Assembly: GCF_025685575.1 (NCBI RefSeq)
Contig: NZ_JAGSYD010000001.1
Coordinates: forward strand, 1,269,732 to 1,304,602
Reading direction: 5' to 3'
Length of the DNA stretch: 34,871 nt
Origin: Granulicella cerasi
GTDB taxonomy: Bacteria; Acidobacteriota; Terriglobia; Terriglobales; Acidobacteriaceae
In this document: piece after piece, positions 8,853-15,943 of the stretch
Numbering within the stretch: the first letter of the stretch is position 1
Layout: the number at the start of each line of letters is the position of its first letter
Program-made: the position numbers and the translations under genes
Notes under the pieces: model-generated
What the model was told of the DNA's origin: nothing
Seen by the model: the letters and a program-made list of their open reading frames with translations, nothing else
Database searches by the model: none

Positions 8853-9038
8853 ATGGCTACTACTGCAAAGCGCGTCAAAGACGCACGCAAGCCCAAGTTC
8901 AAGTCCCGCGCACACAACCGCTGCCAGCTCTGCGGTCGTCCCCGCGCCTTCCTTCGCAAGTTCGGTATCTGCCGTCTGTGCTTCCGCTCGTTGGCGCACA
9001 AGGGCGAGATCCCGGGTGTTGTGAAGTCGAGCTGGTAA
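8853..9038 (+). CDS. rpsN: 30S ribosomal protein S14, zinc-binding type (Z)
   Basis: The 61-residue product is the short form of S14. It carries four cysteines (residues 24, 27, 40 and 43) arranged CxxC-x12-CxxC, the zinc-binding pattern of the Z type. The longer zinc-free form has about 100 residues. S14 sits in the head of the small subunit. AGGAGTAAAGAGAA precedes the ATG. A 227-bp gap follows, unusual between rpsN and rpsH. Confidence 0.98.
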   Translation: MATTAKRVKDARKPKFKSRAHNRCQLCGRPRAFLRKFGICRLCFRSLAHKGEIPGVVKSSW

Positions 9039-9265
9039 TCAAGCTCGCAGAACTTTTGCGATGCGTCACTGTAGACGTATCGGCTGGTGCCCAGGGGCTT
9101 CCTGCTCTCGATAGAGTGAGTGAAGCCCTAGCCAAGCCCGGCAACGTAATCCGATGAAGGCTGATTCGCCCGTGCGATGATGCCAACGTCACCAACCATT
9201 CCCGCAGGTTCTTCCGGCCCGAACAGATTGACGGCCCGAAGCTAACGGGGAAGAAGGAAACGAAG

Positions 9266-9664
9266 ATGAACCTGACTGATCCGGTAGCAGACTTCCTTAC
9301 CCGCATCCGCAACGCGCACAACGCGCGTCACCAGAAGCTGGACGTTCCGGCGTCGAAGCTGAAGGCCGAGATTGCACGCATCCTCAAGGAAGAGGGCTAC
9401 ATCGCGAACTACAAGCCCGCTGAAGAAGATGGCCAGAAGGTGCTGCGCGTGTACCTCAAGTACGGCGCCAACAACGAGGCCGCTATCCGCGACCTGAAGC
9501 GTGTGTCGAAGCCCGGTTGCCGCGTGTATGTGGGCAAGGAAGAGATTCGCCGCGTACAGGGCGGACTCGGTATCGCTATCCTGACGACGCCCAAGGGCGT
9601 CATGACCGGCCGCCAGGCCCGTCGTGAGAACGTCGGCGGCGAGATCCTCTGCGAAGTTTGGTAA
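9266..9664 (+). CDS. rpsH: 30S ribosomal protein S8
   Basis: The 132-residue product is a typical S8 (DPVADFLTRIRNAHNARH at the N-terminus, GGLGIAILTTPKGVMTGRQAR at the C-terminus). S8 binds the central domain of 16S rRNA and in enterobacteria represses translation of the spc operon. The 227-bp spacer before it (9039-9265) shows no gene; GAAGAAGGAAACGAAG lies just before the ATG. Confidence 0.98.
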   Translation: MNLTDPVADFLTRIRNAHNARHQKLDVPASKLKAEIARILKEEGYIANYKPAEEDGQKVLRVYLKYGANNEAAIRDLKRVSKPGCRVYVGKEEIRRVQGGLGIAILTTPKGVMTGRQARRENVGGEILCEVW

Positions 9665-9670
9665 CCCCTC

Positions 9671-9686
9671 GGGGCCTTCGGGCCCC
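9671..9686 (+). repeat. UUCG-capped hairpin between rpsH and rplF
   Basis: GGGGCC (9671-9676) and GGCCCC (9681-9686) flank TTCG, giving a compact and very stable tetraloop hairpin just after the rpsH stop. No T-run follows. It may protect the 3' end of a processed message (inference). Confidence 0.5.
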
Positions 9687-9754
9687 ATGCACCACCCGGC
9701 TGCAGTGGAACTCGCGTTGCGCGAGAGACTCGCAAGCCACCCAAAGGATTTGAA

Positions 9755-10294
9755 ATGTCGCGTATTGGTTTGAAGCCGATCACCCTGCCGAAGACTGTGA
9801 AGTACACCGTGAACGAGGGCAACGTCCTCGTCGAAGGCCCCAAGGGCAAGGTGACTGCACTCATCCCGGCTGGCATCACGCTGGAAGAGAAGGACGGCAT
9901 CCTGAACGTTGTTCGTGAGAACGACAAGCAGAAGGCTTTCCATGGTCTGACCCGCGCGCTGGTGTTCAACGCTGTCGAAGGCGTCACCAACGGCTGGAAG
10001 AAGGAATTGGACGTCATCGGTATCGGTTACCGTGTGGAAATGAAGGGCACGAACACTGTGGTGTTCACGCTCGGCTACTCGCACGTGATCGAGTTCCCGC
10101 TGCCGACCGGCATCTCGGTGACCATCGATCCGAAGCAGACGCACGTCACGGTTGAAGGTATCGACCGTCAGAAGGTGGGCCAGGTGGCCGCCGACATGCG
10201 TTCGCTCCGTAAGCCGGATCCGTACAAGAACAAGGGCGTTCGCTACTCGGATGAGAAGCTGAAGAAGAAGGTCGGAAAGACCGGCGCCAAGTAA
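9755..10294 (+). CDS. rplF: 50S ribosomal protein L6
   Basis: The 179-residue product shows the L6 pattern of two related domains, with the C-terminal signature [25 protein letters not shown]6 lies near the factor-binding site. The length is normal. AAAGGATTTGAA precedes the ATG. Two hairpins fill the 110-bp gap to rplR. Confidence 0.98.
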   Translation: MSRIGLKPITLPKTVKYTVNEGNVLVEGPKGKVTALIPAGITLEEKDGILNVVRENDKQKAFHGLTRALVFNAVEGVTNGWKKELDVIGIGYRVEMKGTNTVVFTLGYSHVIEFPLPTGISVTIDPKQTHVTVEGIDRQKVGQVAADMRSLRKPDPYKNKGVRYSDEKLKKKVGKTGAK

Positions 10295-10301
10295 ATCTAA
10301 G

Positions 10302-10381
10302 AGGTTAGGCGCAGGGATGTGAGGAGACTCCAGCCTGCGCCGCCTCCTAACCGCACCGAACGTCGCCAGAGGCTGGCGACG
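10302..10381 (+). repeat. Two hairpins between rplF and rplR
   Basis: The first pairs GGTTAGGCGCAGG (10303-10315) with CCTGCGCC (10334-10341) and CCTAACC (10346-10352), interrupted by a small bulge. The second is a perfect 9-bp stem CGTCGCCAG/CTGGCGACG (10361-10369 with 10373-10381) closed by three bases. Neither has a U-tract. The second ends about 24 nt before the rplR start codon. Confidence 0.55.
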
Positions 10382-10404
10382 CTATTAGGAAAGGAAGAAT
10401 TCCA

Positions 10405-10770
10405 ATGATCACGATTCCCAAGCGTAATGAGATCCGCCAGCGCGTCCACACGCGCATCCGCAGCAAGATCAGCGGTACCGCAGAGCGTCCGCGTCTGAAC
10501 GTTTACCGTTCGCTCAACCACATCTACACCCAGCTCATCGATGATGCGAGCGGCGTCACCATCGCATCGGCATCGACCGTTGCCAAGAAGGGCGAGAGCC
10601 AGTCGGTAGGCGGCAACGTGGAAGCGGCAAAGGCTGTGGGCAAGCTCATCGCTGAGCGCGCTCAGGCTGCTGGCGTGAAGAAGGTTGTGTTCGATCGCGG
10701 TGGCTACCTCTATCACGGTCGCATCAAGGCTCTGGCCGATGCAGCTCGTGAAGCTGGCCTCGAGTTCTAA
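10405..10770 (+). CDS. rplR: 50S ribosomal protein L18
   Basis: The 121-residue product is L18 ([20 protein letters not shown], then [21 protein letters not shown] and the terminal AREAGLEF). L18 binds 5S rRNA with L5 and L25. The length is normal. AGGAAAGGAAGAA precedes the ATG. rpsE follows after 102 bp. Confidence 0.98.
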   Translation: MITIPKRNEIRQRVHTRIRSKISGTAERPRLNVYRSLNHIYTQLIDDASGVTIASASTVAKKGESQSVGGNVEAAKAVGKLIAERAQAAGVKKVVFDRGGYLYHGRIKALADAAREAGLEF

Positions 10771-10872
10771 TGCCTGGCCCGGGGCTTGCTGCCCTGGGCA
10801 CGGTTTCACCCTGTAGTTGCAAGCCTCGGACCGGTGTGCCGAGGATGAAATATACAAAGAGAAGAGAAAATC

Positions 10873-11379
10873 ATGGCAATGAAGCAGCGTATCGAAGCCG
10901 GCCGTCTGGACCTGAAGGACGAAGTCGTAGCAATCAACCGCGTGACCAAGGTGGTCAAGGGCGGTAAGAACATGTCGTTTGCGGCGCTCGTCATCGTTGG
11001 CGATCCGGCGCAGGGCGTGGTGGGCTACGGTTCGGGCAAGGCGAAGGAAGTTCCGCAGGCGATCCGTAAGGGCATCGAAGCGGCGAAGAAGAACCTGATC
11101 AAGGTCAACCTGACCGAGTACTCGATCCCGCACCCGACGCTCGGCCACTTTGGCGCAGGCGAAGTGCTGTTGAAGCCGGCTCCTGAAGGTACCGGTGTGA
11201 TCGCTGGTAAGACCGTTCGTGCAGTGATGACCGCTTGCGGCGTGCAGAACGTGCTGACGAAGTCGCTCGGCACCAAGAACCCGCACAACGTGATCAAGGC
11301 GACCTTCGACGCTCTCAGCCAGCTCCGCGACAAGGCAGAAGTTGCTGCCCTGCGTGGTAAGTCGATCGACGAGCTCTAG
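10873..11379 (+). CDS. rpsE: 30S ribosomal protein S5
   Basis: The 168-residue product has the S5 double-stranded-RNA-binding-like domain ([18 protein letters not shown] near residues 33-50) and the second domain with the [19 protein letters not shown] block. S5 helps decoding fidelity and mRNA unwinding. The length is normal. AGAGAAGAGAAAATC precedes the ATG. An 88-bp GGGCCC-rich spacer separates it from rpmD. Confidence 0.98.
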   Translation: MAMKQRIEAGRLDLKDEVVAINRVTKVVKGGKNMSFAALVIVGDPAQGVVGYGSGKAKEVPQAIRKGIEAAKKNLIKVNLTEYSIPHPTLGHFGAGEVLLKPAPEGTGVIAGKTVRAVMTACGVQNVLTKSLGTKNPHNVIKATFDALSQLRDKAEVAALRGKSIDEL

Positions 11380-11390
11380 GAAGCAAGGTT

Positions 11391-11455
11391 TCGGGCCCGG
11401 AACATCGGGCCCAGTAATACAGTTTTAGACTCTGGGCCTGGTATCTTGGGCCCTC
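11391..11455. repeat. GGGCCC-rich dyads between rpsE and rpmD
   Basis: TCGGGCCC occurs at 11391-11398 and again at 11405-11412. The second copy continues into AG, and GGGCCCAG can pair with the CTGGGCCT starting at 11432; TTGGGCCC follows near 11447. The unit resembles the GGGCCCAGGGCCCAG stretch after tuf (676-690). Confidence 0.5.
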
Positions 11456-11467
11456 TGGAGAAGAACA

Positions 11468-11653
11468 ATGGCAGCGACCAGCACAATCAAGATCCAGTAC
11501 TTCCGCTCGCAGATCTGCACGCCGGTGAAGCACAAGGCCGTCGTCAAGGGCCTCGGCTTTACGAAGCTGAACCAGATCGTTGAGCGCGAAGACACTCCGT
11601 CGATCCGCGGCATGGTGAAGAAGATTCCTCACCTCGTCCGTATCGTCGACTAA
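11468..11653 (+). CDS. rpmD: 50S ribosomal protein L30
   Basis: The 61-residue product fits L30 (IKIQYFRSQICTPVKHKAVVKGLGF, shortened here, then LNQIVEREDTPSIRGMVKKI). L30 is absent in some bacterial lineages, so its presence is a small lineage marker. The length is normal. TGGAGAAGAACA precedes the ATG. A 158-bp spacer with several dyads follows before rplO. Confidence 0.96.
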   Translation: MAATSTIKIQYFRSQICTPVKHKAVVKGLGFTKLNQIVEREDTPSIRGMVKKIPHLVRIVD

Positions 11654-11787
11654 TTGCGTGCTTTCGGCTTAGCGGCTAAGGCTGCTGTAAGCTGAAGGCA
11701 ATCCCGCCACTCCACGAGTGGCCACAACATGCGAGTCGATGAAGCTCATCGGCCTTCGCCTCTTCTGAGAGGCAAAGCGCTAGAAGC

Positions 11788-11808
11788 TTCCTCGGCGTTA
11801 GCGAGGAA
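11788..11808 (+). promoter_or_regulatory. Hairpin covering the rplO ribosome binding site
   Basis: TTCCTCG (11788-11794) and CGAGGAA (11802-11808) are perfect complements around a 7-nt loop. The GAGGAA Shine-Dalgarno sequence of rplO lies in the 3' arm, 3 nt before ATG 11812. The structure would hide the binding site unless opened by ribosomes or a factor. Confidence 0.5.
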
Positions 11809-11811
11809 ATT

Positions 11812-12276
11812 ATGGCAAAGAATCTTTCGAACCTCCGTGCACCGAAGGGTGCCAATGCAAACAAGAAGCGCGTCGGCCGTGGTATGGGCTCGGGTATGGG
11901 TAAGACCTCGACCCGTGGTCACAAGGGCCAGGGATCGCGTTCGGGCTCGTCGCTGATGCGCGGCTTTGAAGGCGGCCAGATGCCCCTTCACCGTCGTCTG
12001 CCGAAGCGTGGCTTCACGAACATCTTCCGCACCGAGTACCTCGTGCTCGGTCTCGACAAGATTGCCGAGTTCGGCATCGCGGAGATCACCCTTGAGGTGC
12101 TGCAGGAGAAGGGCATCGTGAAGGGCCGCAACAAGCTGGTGAAGGTGCTCGCCAACGGCGAGCTGACCTCGGCTGTCACGGTTCACGCACACAAGTTCTC
12201 GGCTGCGGCTGCGAAGGCGATCGAAGCCGCTGGCGGCAAGGCGATCGTGATTGGCGCAGAAGCACCGGCTGCCTAA
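11812..12276 (+). CDS. rplO: 50S ribosomal protein L15
   Basis: The 154-residue product carries the L15 glycine/arginine-rich N-terminus (NKKRVGRGMGSGMGKTSTRG) and the GFEGGQMPLHRRLPKRGF block. L15 is a late-assembly protein of the large subunit. The length is normal. Its ribosome binding site is in a hairpin. A textbook intrinsic terminator follows within 10 bp, so at least part of transcription ends before secY. Confidence 0.98.
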   Translation: MAKNLSNLRAPKGANANKKRVGRGMGSGMGKTSTRGHKGQGSRSGSSLMRGFEGGQMPLHRRLPKRGFTNIFRTEYLVLGLDKIAEFGIAEITLEVLQEKGIVKGRNKLVKVLANGELTSAVTVHAHKFSAAAAKAIEAAGGKAIVIGAEAPAA

Positions 12277-12283
12277 GTACGAA

Positions 12284-12320
12284 AAAGGGCCGGAGCAAGC
12301 GCTCCGGCCCTTTCTGTTTC
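12284..12320 (+). terminator. Intrinsic terminator after rplO
   Basis: AAAGGGCCGGAGC (12284-12296) pairs perfectly with GCTCCGGCCCTTT (12301-12313) around an AAGC loop. TTTCTGTTTC follows. This is the strongest terminator-like element in the ribosomal cluster. Confidence 0.85.
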
Positions 12321-12463
12321 AACCTTTGACGCGCGTTGCGAGTTCGCAGCGCGTTTCTCGCGTAGAATAGCTGCAAGATTCCAAGCCAGAAACCAAACGG
12401 GTCGCAACCTCAGGGCGACTGGCTGGCTCAAGCTTCAACTCCTGACGAAGGCACCACACCTCG

Positions 12464-13879
12464 ATGCTCGAAAAGCTCCAAAACGTCTTCAAGATCAAAG
12501 ACCTCCGCAACCGCATCTTCTTCACGCTCGGCCTGCTGGCTGTGTACCGTCTCGGTGCGCACATCCCGACGCCGGGTATCAATGCGGAGATGCTTGCCCA
12601 GTTCTTCAACCAGAACTCCGGCTCGGCGCTTGGCCTGCTTGATCTGTTCAACGGCGGCAACCTGCGCAAGTTGACGATCTTTGCGCTGGGCATCATGCCG
12701 TACATCACGGCGAGCATTATCTTCCAGCTCCTCACGGTGATCTACGAGCCGTTGAACAAGCTGCAGAAGGAAGGCGAAGCCGGCCGTCGCAAGATCACGC
12801 AGTGGACGCGTTACGTCACAGTGATCCTTGCTGTGGTGCAGAGCTTCTTCATCGCGCTGACGCTGACGAACACGCAGTCAGGCGCATCGATGGTGACGGT
12901 TTCGAAGACCTCGTTCGTTCCGCTTTGCATCATCACGCTGACCTGCGGCACCGCATTCATCATGTGGCTGGGCGAGCAGATTACGGAGCGCGGTATCGGC
13001 AACGGTATGTCGCTGCTCATCTTCACGGGTATTGTGGTCGGTCTGCCGAAGGGCATTCAGGACCTCTACGTGAAGTTCCACACGCAGGCATGGGGTGGTT
13101 TCACGCCGATCGCGATGGTGCTGCTCGTCGGCATGATGATCGCCGTCGTGGCGTTCATCATCTTCGTGGAGCGCTCGGAGCGCCGCATTCCGATCCAGGC
13201 TGCAAAGCGTACGACCGGTCGCGTAGCTGCTACGCCGACCTCGACCTCGTACCTGCCGCTGAAGGTGAACTCGGGCGGTGTGATGCCGGTGATCTTCGCG
13301 GCTTCGATCCTTTCGGCACCGCTGTTGCTGCAGAACATCTCGCTCTTCGGATCGGGTCCTCTGCGTGACAACAAGTTCCTCGGACCGATCTTTGTTGCGC
13401 TGCAGCCGGCTGAGCCCTGGTATGTCGTGCTGTACATCGCGGCGATCATCTTCTTCGCCTACTTCTACATCTCGATCATTTTCCGTCCGGACGATATCGC
13501 GGACAACATGCGCAAGTATGGCTCGTTCATCCCGGGCGTCCGTCCTGGTAAGCGCACGAGCGACTACATCAACGATGTGCTGACGCGCATCACGTTGGTG
13601 GGCGCGATCTACCTGATCGTGATCTCGATCATCCCGATGTTCCTGATCTCGGGTATTCACTTCAACCACCTGTGGCTGATCGGTCCGTTCTTCGACCGTC
13701 TCCCGGCGTGGACGACCAACGGCCTCGGCCTCAACTTCTACTTCGGCGGCACCTCGCTGCTGATCGTGGTCGGTGTGGCGATGGACACGGTGCAGCAGAT
13801 CGAAGCTCAGCTGATCATGCAGCACTACGAAGGATTTGCGCCGAAGTCGGGACGCATCCGCGGTCGTCGTAGCTGGTAA
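12464..13879 (+). CDS. secY: Preprotein translocase subunit SecY
   Basis: The 471-residue membrane protein has the ten-helix SecY plan. Landmarks are RLGAHIPTPGIN near residue 30, FALGIMPYITASI (TM2), GIGNGMSLLIFTGI (TM4-5 region), and the cytoplasmic loop SERRIPIQAAKR. It forms the protein-conducting channel of the inner membrane with SecE and SecG. The length is slightly above the E. coli 443. It starts 187 bp after rplO, beyond a terminator. I found no sigma-70 promoter I trust in that gap; TAGAAT (12363-12368) could be a -10 box. Confidence 0.98.
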   Translation: MLEKLQNVFKIKDLRNRIFFTLGLLAVYRLGAHIPTPGINAEMLAQFFNQNSGSALGLLDLFNGGNLRKLTIFALGIMPYITASIIFQLLTVIYEPLNKLQKEGEAGRRKITQWTRYVTVILAVVQSFFIALTLTNTQSGASMVTVSKTSFVPLCIITLTCGTAFIMWLGEQITERGIGNGMSLLIFTGIVVGLPKGIQDLYVKFHTQAWGGFTPIAMVLLVGMMIAVVAFIIFVERSERRIPIQAAKRTTGRVAATPTSTSYLPLKVNSGGVMPVIFAASILSAPLLLQNISLFGSGPLRDNKFLGPIFVALQPAEPWYVVLYIAAIIFFAYFYISIIFRPDDIADNMRKYGSFIPGVRPGKRTSDYINDVLTRITLVGAIYLIVISIIPMFLISGIHFNHLWLIGPFFDRLPAWTTNGLGLNFYFGGTSLLIVVGVAMDTVQQIEAQLIMQHYEGFAPKSGRIRGRRSW

Positions 13880-13902
13880 AACACAACAGGTTCAGGACCC
13901 AA

Positions 13903-13944
13903 GGTCCAGGGTTCAGAACGCATTATGGTTCTGGACCCTGAACT
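13903..13944 (+). repeat. Intergenic hairpin between secY and adk
   Basis: The arms at 13903-13919 (GGTCCAGGGTTCAGAAC) and 13928-13944 (GTTCTGGACCCTGAACT) pair at 16 of 17 positions, counting G-U pairs. The loop is GCATTATG. The upstream flank repeats the same words (GGTTCAGGACCC, 13889-13900). No U-tract follows. Confidence 0.6.
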
Positions 13945-13964
13945 ATTTAGGAAACGATTGATCT

Positions 13965-14669
13965 ATGAGCAAGCCACTTCCGAATGCGAACGATTTTCTT
14001 CCGGGCCCCATGCTGCTGCTGGGTGCGCCCGGCGTAGGCAAGGGCACGCAGGCTAAGCTGCTGATGGAAGAGTTCGGCATTCCGCAGATCTCAACGGGCG
14101 ACCTGCTCCGCGAGCATCGCAAGAACCATACCCCGCTCGGCATGATGGCCGATGAGTTGATGTCCAAGGGCCAGCTCGTGCCGGACGATCTGGTGAACGA
14201 TATGGTTGCCGACCGCTTCAAACAGCCCGACACCGAGCACGGCTACATCCTCGATGGTTACCCGCGCACGATTCAGCAGGCCGAGTGGCTGGATACGCAG
14301 CTGGTGGCGTATCAGCTGCCAGTGGTCGCGGTGAACATCACCGTGCCCGAGAAAATTCTGCTGGAGCGCATCACGGGGCGCCGCATTGCACCGTCGGGCA
14401 AGATCTACAACATCTACACGCATCCTCCGAAGGTGGAAGGACTCGACGACGAGACCGGTGAGAAGCTCGAGCAGCGCAAGGACGACACTGAAGAGGTGTT
14501 CCACGAGCGTATGAAGGCGTTTGAAGCGAAGACCGCGGCGGTGATCGAGTATTACCGCACGCATGGCGGCCGTTTTGCGGAAGTCGATGGCGATCAGCCG
14601 GTGGAAGTCGTCACGCAGGCGATCCGCGAAGCTCTGTTGAAGCTGCGCCACCATCCAGACGTAGCGTAA
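13965..14669 (+). CDS. adk: Adenylate kinase
   Basis: The product (234 residues) catalyses ATP + AMP to 2 ADP in the cytosol. The P-loop GAPGVGKGT is at residues 20-28, the AMP-binding ISTGDLLREH follows near 45, and DGYPRTIQQAEWL near 98-110. The LID segment (GRRIAPSGKIYNIYTHPP) is the long form without zinc cysteines. The N-terminus has about 14 residues before the first strand, longer than usual; AGGAAACG upstream supports ATG 13965. It lies between secY and map, the common order. Confidence 0.97.
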   Translation: MSKPLPNANDFLPGPMLLLGAPGVGKGTQAKLLMEEFGIPQISTGDLLREHRKNHTPLGMMADELMSKGQLVPDDLVNDMVADRFKQPDTEHGYILDGYPRTIQQAEWLDTQLVAYQLPVVAVNITVPEKILLERITGRRIAPSGKIYNIYTHPPKVEGLDDETGEKLEQRKDDTEEVFHERMKAFEAKTAAVIEYYRTHGGRFAEVDGDQPVEVVTQAIREALLKLRHHPDVA

Positions 14670-14788
14670 GAACCTGACGAAGAAGAGGTGTCGTAGGACG
14701 CATGACACTCCACGGGCGCGGTCGCCGCGCAAATTTTTTCAAGAACCTCGAACGGCTGGCAGATAGCTGGGAAAGACGCACGGAACGT

Positions 14789-15538
14789 ATGGCAATTCAA
14801 ATCAAGTCCTCAGCAGAGATCGAAAAGATGCGCATCTCGGGCATCGCGCTGCGCAAGGTACATGACGCGGTGAAGGCCGTCGTTCGCCCCGGCGCAACGA
14901 CGATGGACCTCGAACGCGCAGCCGAAGCCAAGGTGAAGGAACTCGGCGTAAAACCCGCTTTCAAGGGCTACGGCGGCTATCCCGCGATCCTTTGCACTTC
15001 GGTGAACGAGCAGGTGGTGCACGGCATTCCGAACGACAAGAAGGTATTGAAGGAAGGCGATATCGTGTCGGTGGACTGCGGTGTTGTCGTCGATGGCTTC
15101 TTCTCGGATGCTGCTGTGACGCACAAGATTGGCAGCGTGAAGCCAGAGGTGGAGAAGCTGCTGAAGGTGACGGAAGCTTCGCTGTACGCGGCGATCGATA
15201 AGGCCGTTGTGGGCGGTCGTCTTTTCGACATCGGTCATGCAGTGCAGTCGATGTGCGAAGCCGAAGGTTATGGGGTTGTGCGTGAGTTCGTCGGCCATGG
15301 CATCGGTCGCGCGATGCACGAGGATCCGCAGGTGCCGAACTACGGCGATGCAGGGAAGGGACCTCGCCTCAAGGCGGGCATGGTTCTGGCGATTGAGCCG
15401 ATGATCAACCTGGGCACGGACAAGGTGAAGGTGCTCGAGGACGGCTGGACGGCGATTACGACCGACGGTTCCTTCAGCGCTCACTTCGAGCACACGGTAG
15501 CGATCACGAAAGACGGACCGGTGATTCTTACGCTGTAA
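14789..15538 (+). CDS. map: Type I methionine aminopeptidase
   Basis: This 249-residue enzyme removes the initiator methionine from new proteins. All metal and catalytic residues are present: H78, D96, D107, H170, H177, E203 and E234, each one off the E. coli numbering. The frame runs upstream to 14702, but the extension is arginine-rich spacer-like sequence, and ATG 14789 gives the usual MAIQIKSSAEIEKMR start. The upstream ribosome binding site is weak. The gene ends the ribosomal cluster; infA does not follow. Confidence 0.97.
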   Translation: MAIQIKSSAEIEKMRISGIALRKVHDAVKAVVRPGATTMDLERAAEAKVKELGVKPAFKGYGGYPAILCTSVNEQVVHGIPNDKKVLKEGDIVSVDCGVVVDGFFSDAAVTHKIGSVKPEVEKLLKVTEASLYAAIDKAVVGGRLFDIGHAVQSMCEAEGYGVVREFVGHGIGRAMHEDPQVPNYGDAGKGPRLKAGMVLAIEPMINLGTDKVKVLEDGWTAITTDGSFSAHFEHTVAITKDGPVILTL

Positions 15539-15559
15539 TCCGTTGACGATGAGAGTAAC

Positions 15560-15595
15560 AAGGCGGCGTGGCTTCGGCCAGCCGCCTTTCTGTTT
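15560..15595 (+). terminator. Intrinsic terminator after map
   Basis: AAGGCGGCGTGG (15560-15571) pairs with CCAGCCGCCTT (15578-15588) with one bulged G. The loop is CTTCGG, and TTTCTGTTT follows. It closes the ribosomal cluster 22 bp after map. Confidence 0.8.
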
Positions 15596-15943
15596 GGGGG
15601 CTTCGCTGCGCGCTGTAAGTGCTTGCGAAGCTGTGAGTTCGGTGGGGACATTCTTGCGGATTGCTGCAAAATCGGGCATTTTGCCGCTTTCAGGCCATGC
15701 AATGTTTACCGTAGATTCTTCTATTTGTCGCGGAAGTTTTGATCGAAACATCGTGCACCGTGCTATCTTGGGTTCATCTGATCAGGAAGTTTTTTGCCTA
15801 TACGCTCCAACGCGGCTGCGCGCTTGGATGCGTTCACATCTCCGGCTTTGCTCAGGGAAGACGGGATTCGATAAACGCGGTCGGTGGAGGCTTTCGCAAA
15901 GGCCTTATCGACCGCAAGGTTATTTTTCAGGAGTGCTGCTCTC
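15596..15943 (+). promoter_or_regulatory. Leader region of the NHL protein gene, with a terminator-like hairpin
   Basis: No gene is supported here. A long hairpin spans 15877-15915. Its outer stem is GCGGTCG/CGACCGC (15877-15883 with 15909-15915), and its inner stem is AGGCTTT with AAGGCCT. A T-rich TTATTTTT follows at 15919-15926, then the AGGAG of the gene at 15929-15933. The arrangement looks like an attenuator. GCTTCGC and GCGAAGC near 15600-15635 form another dyad. I see no promoter I can defend. Confidence 0.4.

Noticed and set aside
9242..10144. 300-residue open frame on the - strand opposite rpsH and rplF
   Set aside because: Lies across two certain ribosomal genes and has low-complexity shadow composition.
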